Assembly: GCA_041494805.1 (NCBI GenBank)
Contig: JBGQBN010000041.1
Span: forward strand, 1-35,892
Direction: 5' to 3'
Length of the DNA: 35,892 nucleotides
Source of the DNA: JBGQBN01 sp041494805
GTDB taxonomy: Bacteria > Acidobacteriota > Terriglobia > Terriglobales > Acidobacteriaceae
This document shows positions 15,048-23,022 of the stretch, piece after piece; positions within the stretch are counted from its first letter, which is position 1; the number at the start of each line of letters is the position of its first letter. The translations under genes were made by a program, and so were the position numbers. The notes under the pieces were generated by a model. The model made no database searches. It saw only the letters and a program-made list of their open reading frames with translations, and was not told the DNA's origin.

Positions 15048-16203
15048 ATTTCACCAGCCGGTTGTACTTCTTCAGTACCTCCCGCAGACGATCGTGCGGT
15101 AACGCAATCACGGTGCGATTGTTGATCCCTGTCATCGTTTCGGCGGCGATCATGGCATTGATCACCGCCTCCTCGGTCGCTTGCACCGTCGCCAGGAAAA
15201 CTGGATCGAGCGAATCGTTGGGCAGCATGGTCAGCTGATGAAGCCCCTTGGGGAAAGCCGCGCCCGGATTGGAGGTGGAGAAGGCGATGAAGATATCTCC
15301 CGAGCCGTCGCCGGAGTAGCTTCCATTGCGACCCAGCCCAAGCGAGACCCGCTTCGCCAGCCGTTTTAGTTGGGTTGGGATCAACGGAGCATCGGTGGCT
15401 ACTACAACGATGATCGATCCCGTGTCGTTTCCATACACGGTGTGCTCAGGGATTTCCTTACCCACCGGCACTCCGGCAATGCGAAGCTCGGAGCGACTTC
15501 CATAGTTGCACTGCACCAGCACGCCCACCGTATAGCCGCCGTATTTGGCATCGAGCACGCGTGAGGAGGTTCCGATTCCGCCTTTGAATTCGTCGCAAAT
15601 CATGCCTGTGCCACCACCCACGTTCCCCTCTTCGACCGGGCCTCCGTGAGCGGTGTCGAGGGCGTGCAATGCGTGTTCGGGCCTGACGTGAAAGCCGTTG
15701 ATGTCATTCAGATAGCCGTCCCAGGTCTCTGCCACTACCGGCAGTGACCACCAGTAGCCTTCCGGGTCCGGCCGGCCCCGCTTCACCTTCCACGCGATTA
15801 CGGCATCGCGCACTACGCCGACGCTATGGGTGTTGGTGATCATTACCGGGCCATCGAGGAAGCCAGACTCTTCGACCCAGGTAGTGCCGGTCATCTCACC
15901 GTTGCCGTTCAGCGTGAACCATCCCGCAAAAACCGCGTCGTTAGAATCTCTACCGCGGGGCAAAATAGCGGTTACGCCTGTGCGCACGGGGCCGACGCCC
16001 ACCTTCAGGGGGCCATCGCCAGAAATCAGGGTGGTATGGCCGACCTCGACGCCTTTTACGTCGGTGATAGCATTCAACGGGCCGGGGATGCCATCAAAGG
16101 GAACGCCCAGATCGCGAGCCCGGGGCTTGGTCTGGGCCGTCGACAGAGTCACGAATAACAAGACGACAACAGAAATCAATGCTCCACGACGGGATTTCGG
16201 CAT
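15046..16203 (-). CDS. P1-family aminopeptidase/esterase (DmpA/BapA type), secreted
   Basis: N-terminal-nucleophile hydrolase that releases N-terminal amino acids or beta-amino acids and cleaves itself into two chains. The mature part opens ARDLGVPFDGIPGPLNAITDVKGVEVGHTT, the usual P1 start. The autocleavage and nucleophile site is Gly262-Ser263 in YGNDTGSIIVVVATDAPL, matching Gly249-Ser250 of Ochrobactrum DmpA. A signal peptide (residues 1-23, ending LSTAQ) points to the periplasm. I chose the ATG at 16203 because GGAGG sits seven to eight bases upstream and the signal peptide follows at once. The longer frame to 16425 has no such support. The length of 385 aa is normal. Confidence 0.92.
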   Translation of the reverse strand: MPKSRRGALISVVVLLFVTLSTAQTKPRARDLGVPFDGIPGPLNAITDVKGVEVGHTTLISGDGPLKVGVGPVRTGVTAILPRGRDSNDAVFAGWFTLNGNGEMTGTTWVEESGFLDGPVMITNTHSVGVVRDAVIAWKVKRGRPDPEGYWWSLPVVAETWDGYLNDINGFHVRPEHALHALDTAHGGPVEEGNVGGGTGMICDEFKGGIGTSSRVLDAKYGGYTVGVLVQCNYGSRSELRIAGVPVGKEIPEHTVYGNDTGSIIVVVATDAPLIPTQLKRLAKRVSLGLGRNGSYSGDGSGDIFIAFSTSNPGAAFPKGLHQLTMLPNDSLDPVFLATVQATEEAVINAMIAAETMTGINNRTVIALPHDRLREVLKKYNRLVK

Positions 16204-16288
16204 CCAAAGTCCTCCGCGAAAAGTTACGGGGCAGTATAAAGCACCGGGCTTGAGCTCTCGTTTACAATTCCTATATTTGGAGGGGGGG

Positions 16289-16597
16289 ATGGAGAACTGG
16301 AAGCGGGCGTTAGTGGCGGGCTCGGCCGGAGCCAGCGCCATCATGTTTCTGAAGGGACGCAAGGCAGCAGGCGTCCTCCTAGCGGGAGTAGGACTGGCTA
16401 CGTTGGCATCGGAGTATCCGGGCACGTTTGCCAGACTGCGGGAAGATCTGCCCGACTACTTCGATCGGGGAGCGCGATTTCTGGAAATCGTGTCGCGCGC
16501 TGGCGAGCGCGTGGCGGAGTTTACCGGGCGGAGAGGGAGGGCGGCGTGGGATGAGATGGCAACTCATCTCATAAATCGGCCAGCCGACAGCTTGTAG
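16289..16597 (+). CDS. Small hypothetical protein, 102 aa
   Basis: Starts at MENWKRALVAGSAGASAIMF, directly after a G-rich ribosome site (GGAGGGGGG). Residues 8-42 are moderately hydrophobic and Gly/Ala-rich, as in a membrane-associated hairpin. The C-terminal half is charged and helical (LREDLPDYFDRGARFLEIV). No family is recognised. The open frame extends upstream to 15830, but that part is the shadow of the peptidase gene. A double-nitroreductase gene follows 57 bp later on the same strand and is probably co-transcribed. Confidence 0.7.
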   Translation: MENWKRALVAGSAGASAIMFLKGRKAAGVLLAGVGLATLASEYPGTFARLREDLPDYFDRGARFLEIVSRAGERVAEFTGRRGRAAWDEMATHLINRPADSL

Positions 16598-16653
16598 AAG
16601 GGACCACTCTGGAGATCGAACTTCTCGGTCAGGTCAATGCTGGCGCGTTCATC

Positions 16654-18240
16654 ATGGCCGTCATACCCGACAACCGCGATTCTGAAGTCGCCTGGGGCTA
16701 TCACGACGCCACCAAACATTCCTACGCCAGCATCCGCACCAACCAACATTTCCTGGACTTTGCCAACCAGCCCTTGCCCTTCAAGATTTATGCCACGCTG
16801 GAGCCGTCGCGCTTGCTTGGCGAGATGCGCCAGACCGGAGTAGCTGCGCTTTCTGCCATCGCGGAGTGCGTCCCCGCCCAGACCGTCGTCCAGACCAATG
16901 CCGCGCCAGATTTAGAGGCGGTGGCCCAACTACTCTACCTCTCCGCCGGCATTACGCGGCACAGGAAATATCCGGGCGGCGAGATCTATTTTCGTGCGGC
17001 GGCCTGCACGGGGGCGCTCTACGAAGTCGAGCTTTATCTAATTTGCGGCGACCTTGCCAACCTTCATGCCGGCGTCTATCACTTCGCTCCCGCCGAGTTC
17101 GGCCTGCGCCAGTTGCGGGCCGGAGACTATCGCAGCGTCCTGCTGGAGGCCACCGGCGGTGAACCTGCGATCGCTCACGCGCCGTTGACCATCGTCTGCA
17201 CCTGTACCTACTGGCGCAATGCCTGGAAGTATCAGGCCCGCACCTACCGCCATTTTGGCTGGGACAACGGCACGCTCCTCGCCAACCTGCTGGCCGTCGG
17301 CACCGCCTTGGGGCTGCCAACGAAGGTCGTGTGCGGCTTTGTGGACGCGACAGTGAATGGCCTGCTGGATGTCGATTCCCAGCGGGAAATTGCTTTCTCC
17401 CTGGTTGCCCTCGGCTACGACTCCCTTTCTCTGCAAACCCCTTTGCAATCCCCGGCGGAGATTCCGCCTCTTGGGTTGGGAACTGTCCCACTGTCTCGGC
17501 ACGAGGTTGACTATCCGCTCATGCGCGAAATGCACGCTGCCTCTTCGCTGCAATCGAGTAAGGAGGTTGGTGCGTGGCGCGAGGGTGCTGCAGTGCCCAA
17601 CGTTCCGCCCTTAGCTAATGTTCCGGATCCCGTGGGATCAGTCATTAGTCTCCAGCCTTTGTCTGATACGGACATGCCTCGCGACCCAATCGAGCAGGTC
17701 ATCCTGCGGCGCGGTTCCAGCCGCAAGTTTGCTCGCGCGCCGATCAGCTTGGCGCAACTCTCCACCGTGTTGGACCGAGCTACCTGCGGCGTGCCTGCTG
17801 ACTTTCTTGTTCCGATGGGATGTCAGCTCAATCACCTCTACCTGATTGTTCATGCCGTGGAGGGTCTCGATCCCGGAGCTTATGTCTTTCACCGCGACCG
17901 TAGATTGCTCGAATGCCTGAAGCAGGGAAATTTCCGCGACCAGGCCGGTTACCTGGGATTAGAGCAACAGTTGCCCGCCGACGCGGCCGTGGACATTTTT
18001 TTCCTGGCGGACTTGCGGCCCATCTTGCAGCGCTTTGGCAATCGCGGGTATCGCGCCGTGCAGCTCGAAGCCGGTATCCTAGGCGGCAAGCTGTATCTCG
18101 CGGCCTACGCCCAGCGGCTAGGCGCCACCGGCCTCACCTTCTACGATGACGACGTGACCCGCTTCTTCTCCCCACACGCCGAAGGCAAGAGCGCCATTTT
18201 CCTGGTGGCCCTCGGTAAAAGTGACAAACACAAACCCTAG
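16654..18240 (+). CDS. SagB-like protein with two nitroreductase domains
   Basis: FMN-dependent dehydrogenase fold, duplicated, 528 aa. The first domain (about residues 75-265) shows the SagB/ThcOx hallmark FRAAACTGALYEVELYLI near residue 112 and the ending GLPTKVVCGFVD. The second (about 345-528) starts with QVILRRGSSRKFARAPISLAQL, the usual nitroreductase flavin-binding opening, and ends YDDDVTRFF...FLVALGKSD. SagB relatives oxidise azolines in peptide natural products, but no cyclodehydratase or precursor gene is near, so this one probably acts elsewhere. The coding-like frame continues upstream of the ATG (LEIELLGQVNAGAFIM) without a standard start, so the true start may be earlier. Confidence 0.85.
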   Translation: MAVIPDNRDSEVAWGYHDATKHSYASIRTNQHFLDFANQPLPFKIYATLEPSRLLGEMRQTGVAALSAIAECVPAQTVVQTNAAPDLEAVAQLLYLSAGITRHRKYPGGEIYFRAAACTGALYEVELYLICGDLANLHAGVYHFAPAEFGLRQLRAGDYRSVLLEATGGEPAIAHAPLTIVCTCTYWRNAWKYQARTYRHFGWDNGTLLANLLAVGTALGLPTKVVCGFVDATVNGLLDVDSQREIAFSLVALGYDSLSLQTPLQSPAEIPPLGLGTVPLSRHEVDYPLMREMHAASSLQSSKEVGAWREGAAVPNVPPLANVPDPVGSVISLQPLSDTDMPRDPIEQVILRRGSSRKFARAPISLAQLSTVLDRATCGVPADFLVPMGCQLNHLYLIVHAVEGLDPGAYVFHRDRRLLECLKQGNFRDQAGYLGLEQQLPADAAVDIFFLADLRPILQRFGNRGYRAVQLEAGILGGKLYLAAYAQRLGATGLTFYDDDVTRFFSPHAEGKSAIFLVALGKSDKHKP

Positions 18241-18281
18241 TGGTCGCGCCTTAAGCGGGCTTCCTTCAGGATGGCGGCGAC

Positions 18282-18602
18282 TCATTCAATTCCCAGTTGC
18301 TTCCTGGCATCCGGGCTCAGGCGCTCGGGAGTCCATGGCGGAGTCCACACCACATTCACGGTCGCATTGCGGACACCAGGCAGTTGCTCCACTCGCGCCT
18401 TGACCTGCTGTCCGATGTTGACATGCTCGGGGCAACCTTGGGCGGTCAACGTCATTTCCACGGTCACGTCTTGCTGGTCTTCGGGCGCGGGTTCAAACTT
18501 CACACCATAAATCAATCCCAGGTCCACGATGTTCACCGGGATTTCTGGGTCGTAGCACTGCTTCAAGGCGCTGAGGACCTCGTCCTGGCTGATGGCGGCC
18601 AT
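18282..18602 (-). CDS. MIP18/SufT-like (DUF59) iron-sulfur assembly protein
   Basis: A 106-aa protein of the MIP18/PaaD/SufT family, which helps iron-sulfur cluster assembly or transfer. The pattern is complete: LKQCYDPEIPVNIVDLGLIYGV, with the conserved DPE and DLG, then MTLTAQGCPEH, with the conserved Cys of the TxxxCP loop. I chose the ATG at 18602 because GAGGAG lies six bases upstream; an earlier start at 18629 has no such site. Alone on its strand, it ends close to the SagB-like gene, which converges on it. Confidence 0.92.
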   Translation of the reverse strand: MAAISQDEVLSALKQCYDPEIPVNIVDLGLIYGVKFEPAPEDQQDVTVEMTLTAQGCPEHVNIGQQVKARVEQLPGVRNATVNVVWTPPWTPERLSPDARKQLGIE

Positions 18603-18619
18603 AATGTTCTCCTCAAAGA

Positions 18620-18676
18620 TGGGGCGCATGGCAGGGCACGGCGCCCCGCCCTAGGCTTCAACCCCAGGCTTCAGTC
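18620..18676. repeat. Small GC-rich inverted repeat with a direct repeat
   Basis: AGGGC and GCCCT arms enclose a GGCGCC palindrome, followed by two copies of AGGCTTCA. It lies in the divergent gap between the SufT-like gene and the 235-aa gene. It could be a hairpin in the leader or a relic of a repeat element. Confidence 0.35.
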
Positions 18677-18758
18677 TACCTCAAGAATTGGTTCACGATG
18701 GCCAAGCTGCGCTCCGCTGGCTGGTCTGCTAAGGTTAAGTAACTGCCGATCCGCTGGA

Positions 18759-19466
18759 ATGAAACAGAAGATACAGATCGTCCTGCTGGTGACTATCGCA
18801 GTGGCAGCCACGCGGACCGCGTACATTCTTTACCAGCGCCACGCCGACAAGATCGAGGAAGCGAAGAATCAGCCACCGCCGTTGAATCCCGACTACTACG
18901 TCATCCCCAAGAAGCTTTATCCCTACGACTTGAAATCGGCCGGGCAACTTACCCAGCAGCCGGTATGGGTCAAGGAAGGATATCGCTACACGTATTTTGC
19001 TTACGATCTGGGTCGGCGCCACACTGATTTCTCCCGCGAAGCCGGGCAGCTTCTGCCGATTGAAAAGCTGCAAATCAAAAACGTGGTGACGGACGTGGCG
19101 CCGGATTCGGCCGACCAGCGCCAGGTGATGGCGGTCTTCGAGAAAGACGGCAAGACATACGCCTTTCAGATCGGCTTGGTGAAGGGAGACAGCTACCAGA
19201 TTTATTCCGACGAATTGCTTTACATTCAGGATCCGCACGAGCTCTACAAACACTGGCCGGCTGATGTCTGGGAGGCTATCGAGAAACATGAAGTCAAGGC
19301 TGGGATGAACGAGTTCCAGGTTGATTTCGCGATCGGCATGGGAATTCCGGAGCGGTCCAGTGAAGGCACGGCCAAGACGGTGAATTATCCCAACGGGGGC
19401 AAGCCGGTTAGCATTACCTATCGCGACGGGAAGGCGGCAGAGATTACGTATCGGCCGCCGGCCTGA
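18759..19466 (+). CDS. Hypothetical membrane-anchored protein, 235 aa
   Basis: MKQKIQIVLLVTIAVAATRTAYILY is an uncleaved N-terminal anchor or signal sequence. The rest is periplasmic-looking, with a Pro-rich linker (NQPPPLNPDYYVIPKKLYPY), a beta-rich middle (KNVVTDVAPDSADQRQVMAVFEK) and an SmpA/OmlA-like end (FQVDFAIGMGIPERSSEGTAKTVNYPNGGKPV). That last part resembles the DxVxxxLGxPD turn of BamE-type folds, but the match is loose. I do not recognise the family. The start is chosen where the anchor begins; the open frame further upstream is the shadow of the SufT-like gene. Confidence 0.7.
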   Translation: MKQKIQIVLLVTIAVAATRTAYILYQRHADKIEEAKNQPPPLNPDYYVIPKKLYPYDLKSAGQLTQQPVWVKEGYRYTYFAYDLGRRHTDFSREAGQLLPIEKLQIKNVVTDVAPDSADQRQVMAVFEKDGKTYAFQIGLVKGDSYQIYSDELLYIQDPHELYKHWPADVWEAIEKHEVKAGMNEFQVDFAIGMGIPERSSEGTAKTVNYPNGGKPVSITYRDGKAAEITYRPPA

Positions 19467-19506
19467 ATGTTCTCGTCCTGCTGGCTCGCTCGTCTCCTAT
19501 CCCGGT

Positions 19507-19938
19507 TTACTTTACGGCGGGCGAGGTGGAATCCGCTGCTTTCTCCTCATCGGCGTGAATCACGCCATCTTCGTCCGCGTAGAACGAACGATGCTGGGCA
19601 TCGAGCTGCGCGGGTGTCATGGCCAACTCAAAGCCATCTTTCTTGGTTCGAAAGCTCACCGTGTAGTCGCCTCGGTCTGTTTTGGTCATGCGGCGGGTGA
19701 AGGAGCCGGTGTGCACCAGCGCTTCCAGTGAAGCCGCATACTCGGCATGCTTTTTCTTATATTCACGTTGTGCCCGCAGGACGGTGCGCATGTAACCCAG
19801 GGAGGCGGCTTCCGCTTCGGAGCGCGCCGGGTCTCCGGGAAACTTTGGCTGATAGGTGGTCTGGGCGGCCGTAAACAAGGCACTTGCTACCATAAAAGCA
19901 GCAATCCACTGAAAAGCCCTTCCATACCGGCATTTCAT
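19507..19938 (-). CDS. Secreted pilin-like domain protein, 143 aa
   Basis: A signal peptide (residues 1-25, ending TAAQT) is followed by a short Pro-rich linker. Then comes a pattern typical of type IV pilin/pseudopilin globular domains: YMRTVLRAQREYKKKHAEYAAS, a helical stretch, TDRGDYTVSFRTKKDGFELAM, then HRSFYADEDGVIHADE. The hydrophobic N-terminal pilin helix and its Phe/Glu processing site are missing, so the protein would be a soluble pilin-like domain. The ribosome site GGGGAAAG lies before the ATG. Acidobacterial genomes carry many such proteins of unknown role. Confidence 0.7.
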   Translation of the reverse strand: MKCRYGRAFQWIAAFMVASALFTAAQTTYQPKFPGDPARSEAEAASLGYMRTVLRAQREYKKKHAEYAASLEALVHTGSFTRRMTKTDRGDYTVSFRTKKDGFELAMTPAQLDAQHRSFYADEDGVIHADEEKAADSTSPAVK

Positions 19939-20060
19939 GAGTTCTTTCCCCTTCTGCTTTAGATGCTTACCATGTTACCGCCGTAATCTTTAATCCGTTA
20001 CGGAGCCTTTGCATACCAGTCAAATGCAGCTATGCTAACCACAGTCTGACTAGGAATGCC

Positions 20061-20723
20061 ATGAAATCTGCAGCTGCACCGGCCAAGAAAGCGCCCATTC
20101 GCATCGCCGTGGTGGAGAGCGATCCACTGCGGTTCGTGGGATTTCGCGCCCTGTTCGACTCGGAGTCGGATTTCGAATTGATTTCCGCCGCGCTCCCCGA
20201 GATCGGCACCTTGCAGAACATTGACCTGATCCTGCTAGGCAACCGCAACGGGCAAAACCTGTTCGATCTGATGGCCAGCCTCAAAGCCACACGCCCCGAT
20301 CTGCGCATCATTGTGACCGGATCCGGCATGGACGAAGAGACCATTCTCAAGGCCATTGCCGCCGGAGCCAAGGGCTATGTGGATGAAGCAGCCTCGCCTA
20401 CGGAATTCGTGCAAGCCATCCGCATAGTAAACCAAGGCTCGGTATGGGCCCCCCGGCGGGTTCTTTCCATGTTTATCGAACGTGTTAGCTCGTCCCCCGG
20501 ACGCATCTTCCCGGCAGGCCGGGTGACCTTTACCGATCGCGAGAAAGAAGTGCTCGAGATGCTGGTGGTGGGCCGCTCCAACAAGGAAATCGGTGCTGCA
20601 TTGGGCATCGAAGAGCGCACCGTCAAGGCTCACGTCGCCAAGCTGATGCGCAAGGTGGGCGTCCAGAACCGCATCGCACTCTCGGTACACGCCATTACGC
20701 ACTCACTGGTCACGGCGAAGTAG
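20061..20723 (+). CDS. LuxR-family response regulator with a degenerate receiver domain
   Basis: NarL/FixJ-type DNA-binding regulator, 220 aa. The receiver fold is present (RIAVVESDPLRFVGFRALF at the start), but the phosphoacceptor Asp is replaced: IDLILLGNRNG carries Gly60 where the Asp should be. The conserved Lys after GAKGY is Glu109. The switch Thr86 remains. The LuxR helix-turn-helix (FTDREKEVLEMLVVGRSNKEIGAALGIEERTVKAHVAKLMRK, roughly residues 157-198) is intact. It therefore probably binds DNA without being controlled by phosphorylation. AGGA lies nine bases before the ATG. No histidine kinase is adjacent. Confidence 0.9.
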   Translation: MKSAAAPAKKAPIRIAVVESDPLRFVGFRALFDSESDFELISAALPEIGTLQNIDLILLGNRNGQNLFDLMASLKATRPDLRIIVTGSGMDEETILKAIAAGAKGYVDEAASPTEFVQAIRIVNQGSVWAPRRVLSMFIERVSSSPGRIFPAGRVTFTDREKEVLEMLVVGRSNKEIGAALGIEERTVKAHVAKLMRKVGVQNRIALSVHAITHSLVTAK

Positions 20724-21009
20724 CCAGATTCCCTTAGTTACCTTAGGACAATGACCAGGGTAATCTTGCCCCTTTTTCGGCCCTAACGCATACTCCGTTT
20801 ACCTACCACAGAACCTGGGAGACGGGGTTGGGAGTGGAGATTAGGGTCACCACTGTCAGCCCCGCATTTTTTTGTCTTGTAAGTTCCTGCATTGTCAACA
20901 GATCATCCGCCGCTGCTGCATCCAACCCTTTTCTACCGACCGGGATCCTTTAGAATCAGATCCATTGATTCCCGAGGGATGACCCTGATTCAGGAAAGCT
21001 GAGGAAACA
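20724..21009. other. 286-bp intergenic region
   Basis: No gene is visible. It holds a possible terminator right after the LuxR gene and, at its end, GAGGAAACA as the ribosome site of the SYLF gene. T-rich stretches near 20868-20885 could belong to a promoter, but no clear -35/-10 pair can be called. Confidence 0.4.
20758..20777 (+). terminator. Possible intrinsic terminator of the LuxR-type gene
   Basis: GGGTA, a four-base loop, TGCCC (one G-U pair), then CTTTTT. The hairpin is short and weak, but the position 35 bases after the stop codon and the T-run fit. Confidence 0.35.
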
Positions 21010-21699
21010 ATGAAAAGACTTCTGTTTTTGTGTGCCGTGGCCTGCCTGGCTACGACCGCGCTTGCCGCGGACGAAACGGACACCAAGGCTGGGGACCGCC
21101 TCCAGGCCGCAGCCACCGTCCTGGACGAGATCCAGAGCGCCCCTGACCAGGGGATGCCGGAGGATGTGCTCGCGTCCGCCGAGTGCGTGGCCGTAGTGCC
21201 CTCGATGCTCAAAGCGGGGTTCATCTTCGGCGGCCGTTACGGTAAGGGTGTGGCCAGCTGCCGGACACCCAAGGGCTGGAGTGCGCCGGCATTCTTTACC
21301 GTCCAAGGAGGCAGCTTCGGACTGCAGATCGGCGGCCAGGCGGTGGACTTGGTCATGCTCATCATGAACGAGGAGGGCATGAAGAACCTGCTTTCCAGCA
21401 AGTTCAAGCTGGGGGCGGATGCCAGCGTTGCCGCCGGCCCGGTGGGACGTCATGCCGCAGCCGACACAGATTGGAAGCTGCGTGCCCAGGTGCTGAGCTA
21501 CTCTCGCTCGCGGGGTGCCTTCGCCGGCTTGGAGCTGAGCGGAGCAGTAATCAAGCAGGACAAGGACAGCACGCGTGAATTCTACGGGCGTATGGTCCCC
21601 TTCAAGACTTCTCTAAAGGGGAACATCGATGCTCCGCAAGGAGCGTATCCGTTCCTGCAAACGCTGGCCAAATGGGCCAAGTCGGCAGCCGACAAATAG
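21010..21699 (+). CDS. SYLF-domain (Ysc84-like) exported protein
   Basis: Lipid-binding SYLF/DUF500 family, 229 aa. A clean signal peptide (MKRLLFLCAVACLATTALAA) is followed by the SYLF domain. RLQAAATVLDEIQS opens it, then comes the highly conserved ECVAVVPSMLKAGFIFGGRYGKG, then GWSAPAFFTVQGGSFGLQIG, and AAADTDWKLRAQVLSYSRSRGAFAGLELSG ends the core. Bacterial members are periplasmic proteins of poorly known function; eukaryotic relatives bind phosphoinositides. The ribosome site GAGGAAACA is strong. Confidence 0.93.
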   Translation: MKRLLFLCAVACLATTALAADETDTKAGDRLQAAATVLDEIQSAPDQGMPEDVLASAECVAVVPSMLKAGFIFGGRYGKGVASCRTPKGWSAPAFFTVQGGSFGLQIGGQAVDLVMLIMNEEGMKNLLSSKFKLGADASVAAGPVGRHAAADTDWKLRAQVLSYSRSRGAFAGLELSGAVIKQDKDSTREFYGRMVPFKTSLKGNIDAPQGAYPFLQTLAKWAKSAADK

Positions 21700-21790
21700 T
21701 CGTTTAGAGCCAGGGCATGGCACTAGTGTCGTGCCCCCGTTCCCAATCCCTCATCGCCTTCGCGTTTTGAAGGAGCCGGCGTCAGTTGGC

Positions 21791-21822
21791 CGCGTGAGGG
21801 TTAGACCGCGTGAGGGTTTGAC
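21791..21822. repeat. 16-bp direct tandem duplication
   Basis: CGCGTGAGGGTTAGAC is followed at once by CGCGTGAGGGTTTGAC, one base different. It lies in the gap before the acyltransferase gene. It may be a simple duplication or a tandem regulator site. Confidence 0.6.
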
Positions 21823-21863
21823 AAGAAATTCTCCCAGAGGTACCGTCACCAGTTTCCCCTGGC

Positions 21864-22763
21864 ATGCGTCAACGACTTGAGTATGGGCTGGCATGGGTGA
21901 TCGTCAAAGTACTGGGCGCGCTACCTCGTCCTGTGGCGCGCGCTGCGGCGATTACTTTGGCCTGGACGGTTTACTGGCTGCACGTGCGGCTGCGGCACGC
22001 CGGCATGCGCAACCTGGAAATGGCATTTCCGGAGAAGAGCCGGCGCGAGCGTGCCAAAATCCTGCGAGGCGTGTTCACTTCCCTGGGCCGCCAGTTGGCG
22101 GAAATGTGTCTGTTCCCTAAGTACACCCGCGAAAACGTGGCCAAGGTTGTGGTGTACGACGGCTTTGAGAACTACGAACGCGCATTCGCCCGGGGCAAAG
22201 GTGTGCTATTTCTGACGGCGCACCTGGGAGCCTGGGAACTCTCCGCCTTTACGCACTCTTTGCACGGCCATCCTTTGCACATCGTGATGCGGCCGCTGGA
22301 CAACGTTCCTCTGGACCGCCTGACCCGCCGCTATCGCACGATGCATGGCAACAGCACAGTGGACAAGGACGATTTCGTACGCGGCCTGCTCTCGGCGATG
22401 AAAGCCGGCGAGGTGGTGGGGATTTTGATGGACACGAACATGACTCCTCCGCAGGGCGTGTTTGTGGATTTCTTTGGCATTCCGGCCTGCACAGCCAGCG
22501 GCTTGGCCAGGATCGCGCTGCGCACCGACGCGGCTGTGGTGCCCGGATTCACCATTTGGGACCCTGTGCTCAGGAAGTACCGGTTGCGCTTCGATCCCGC
22601 GGTGAGCCTGGTGCGCACCGGCAACGACGATGCCGACATGATTGCCAATACCGCTCTCTTCACCAAGATTATTGAGGATTACGTGCGCCGCTATCCCGAC
22701 CAGTGGTTGTGGGTGCATCGGCGTTGGAAGACGCGGCCGGAAGGGCAACCGCCGTTGTACTAG
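21864..22763 (+). CDS. LpxL/HtrB-family lysophospholipid (lipid A) acyltransferase
   Basis: Inner-membrane acyltransferase that adds secondary acyl chains to lipid A or a related lipid, 299 aa. An N-terminal membrane segment (about residues 8-40) anchors it. The catalytic HX4E motif is HLGAWE (His120-Glu125). The acyl-acceptor block MDTNMTPPQGVFVDFFGIPACTASG and the end YPDQWLWVHRRWKTRPEG are standard. The open frame begins at an ATG with no good ribosome site. With lpxD 260 bp downstream on the same strand it marks a lipid A region of the envelope. Confidence 0.92.
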   Translation: MRQRLEYGLAWVIVKVLGALPRPVARAAAITLAWTVYWLHVRLRHAGMRNLEMAFPEKSRRERAKILRGVFTSLGRQLAEMCLFPKYTRENVAKVVVYDGFENYERAFARGKGVLFLTAHLGAWELSAFTHSLHGHPLHIVMRPLDNVPLDRLTRRYRTMHGNSTVDKDDFVRGLLSAMKAGEVVGILMDTNMTPPQGVFVDFFGIPACTASGLARIALRTDAAVVPGFTIWDPVLRKYRLRFDPAVSLVRTGNDDADMIANTALFTKIIEDYVRRYPDQWLWVHRRWKTRPEGQPPLY

Positions 22764-22767
22764 GAAA

Positions 22768-22788
22768 TCGGCTTCTGGCTTCTCGCTT
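22768..22788. repeat. Heptanucleotide tandem repeat, 3 units
   Basis: The units are TCGGCTT, CTGGCTT and CTCGCTT, starting five bases after the acyltransferase stop. They share the 7-bp period with the arrays at 9336, 12510 and 26685. Confidence 0.75.
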
Positions 22789-22819
22789 CCGGCACGCGGG
22801 GCGCCCGCGCCACACGAAC

Positions 22820-22960
22820 TCAGAACCAGTCGCTGCGATACGCGACCCACCAGCTCACATACAGCGCCGGGAGCGTCGCGGCCAGCGCCCACCAGAGCGG
22901 TAGCAAGTAAGTGAGCAGACCCAGGACGGTAAAGCAGATCCAGAAGATTCTTCGCTCCAT
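22820..22960 (-). CDS. Small hydrophobic protein, 46 aa
   Basis: Begins MERRIFWICFTVLGLLTYLL and ends AYRSDWF. Nearly all of residues 5-41 is hydrophobic and Trp/Leu-rich with a Pro in the middle, which suggests two short membrane helices or a hairpin. It lies divergent to lpxD in a gap that is otherwise empty. The ribosome site is poor. I do not recognise a family, and its reality rests on the clean membrane pattern and position. Confidence 0.45.
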   Translation of the reverse strand: MERRIFWICFTVLGLLTYLLPLWWALAATLPALYVSWWVAYRSDWF

Positions 22961-23022
22961 TCAGTCATTCTAGTCTTTGCGGCAGCTTTCCTTTCTTCCA
23001 GCAAACGTATAAAAAGGGTGCC

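Noticed and set aside
16204..16425. N-terminal extension of the P1 peptidase to 16425
   Set aside because: It would bury the signal peptide and overlaps the divergent 102-aa gene; GGAGG precedes the ATG at 16203.
16654..18240. A thiazole/oxazole-modified peptide cluster around the SagB-like gene
   Set aside because: No YcaO cyclodehydratase, no precursor peptide and no exporter are in the window; SagB-like proteins are often stand-alone.
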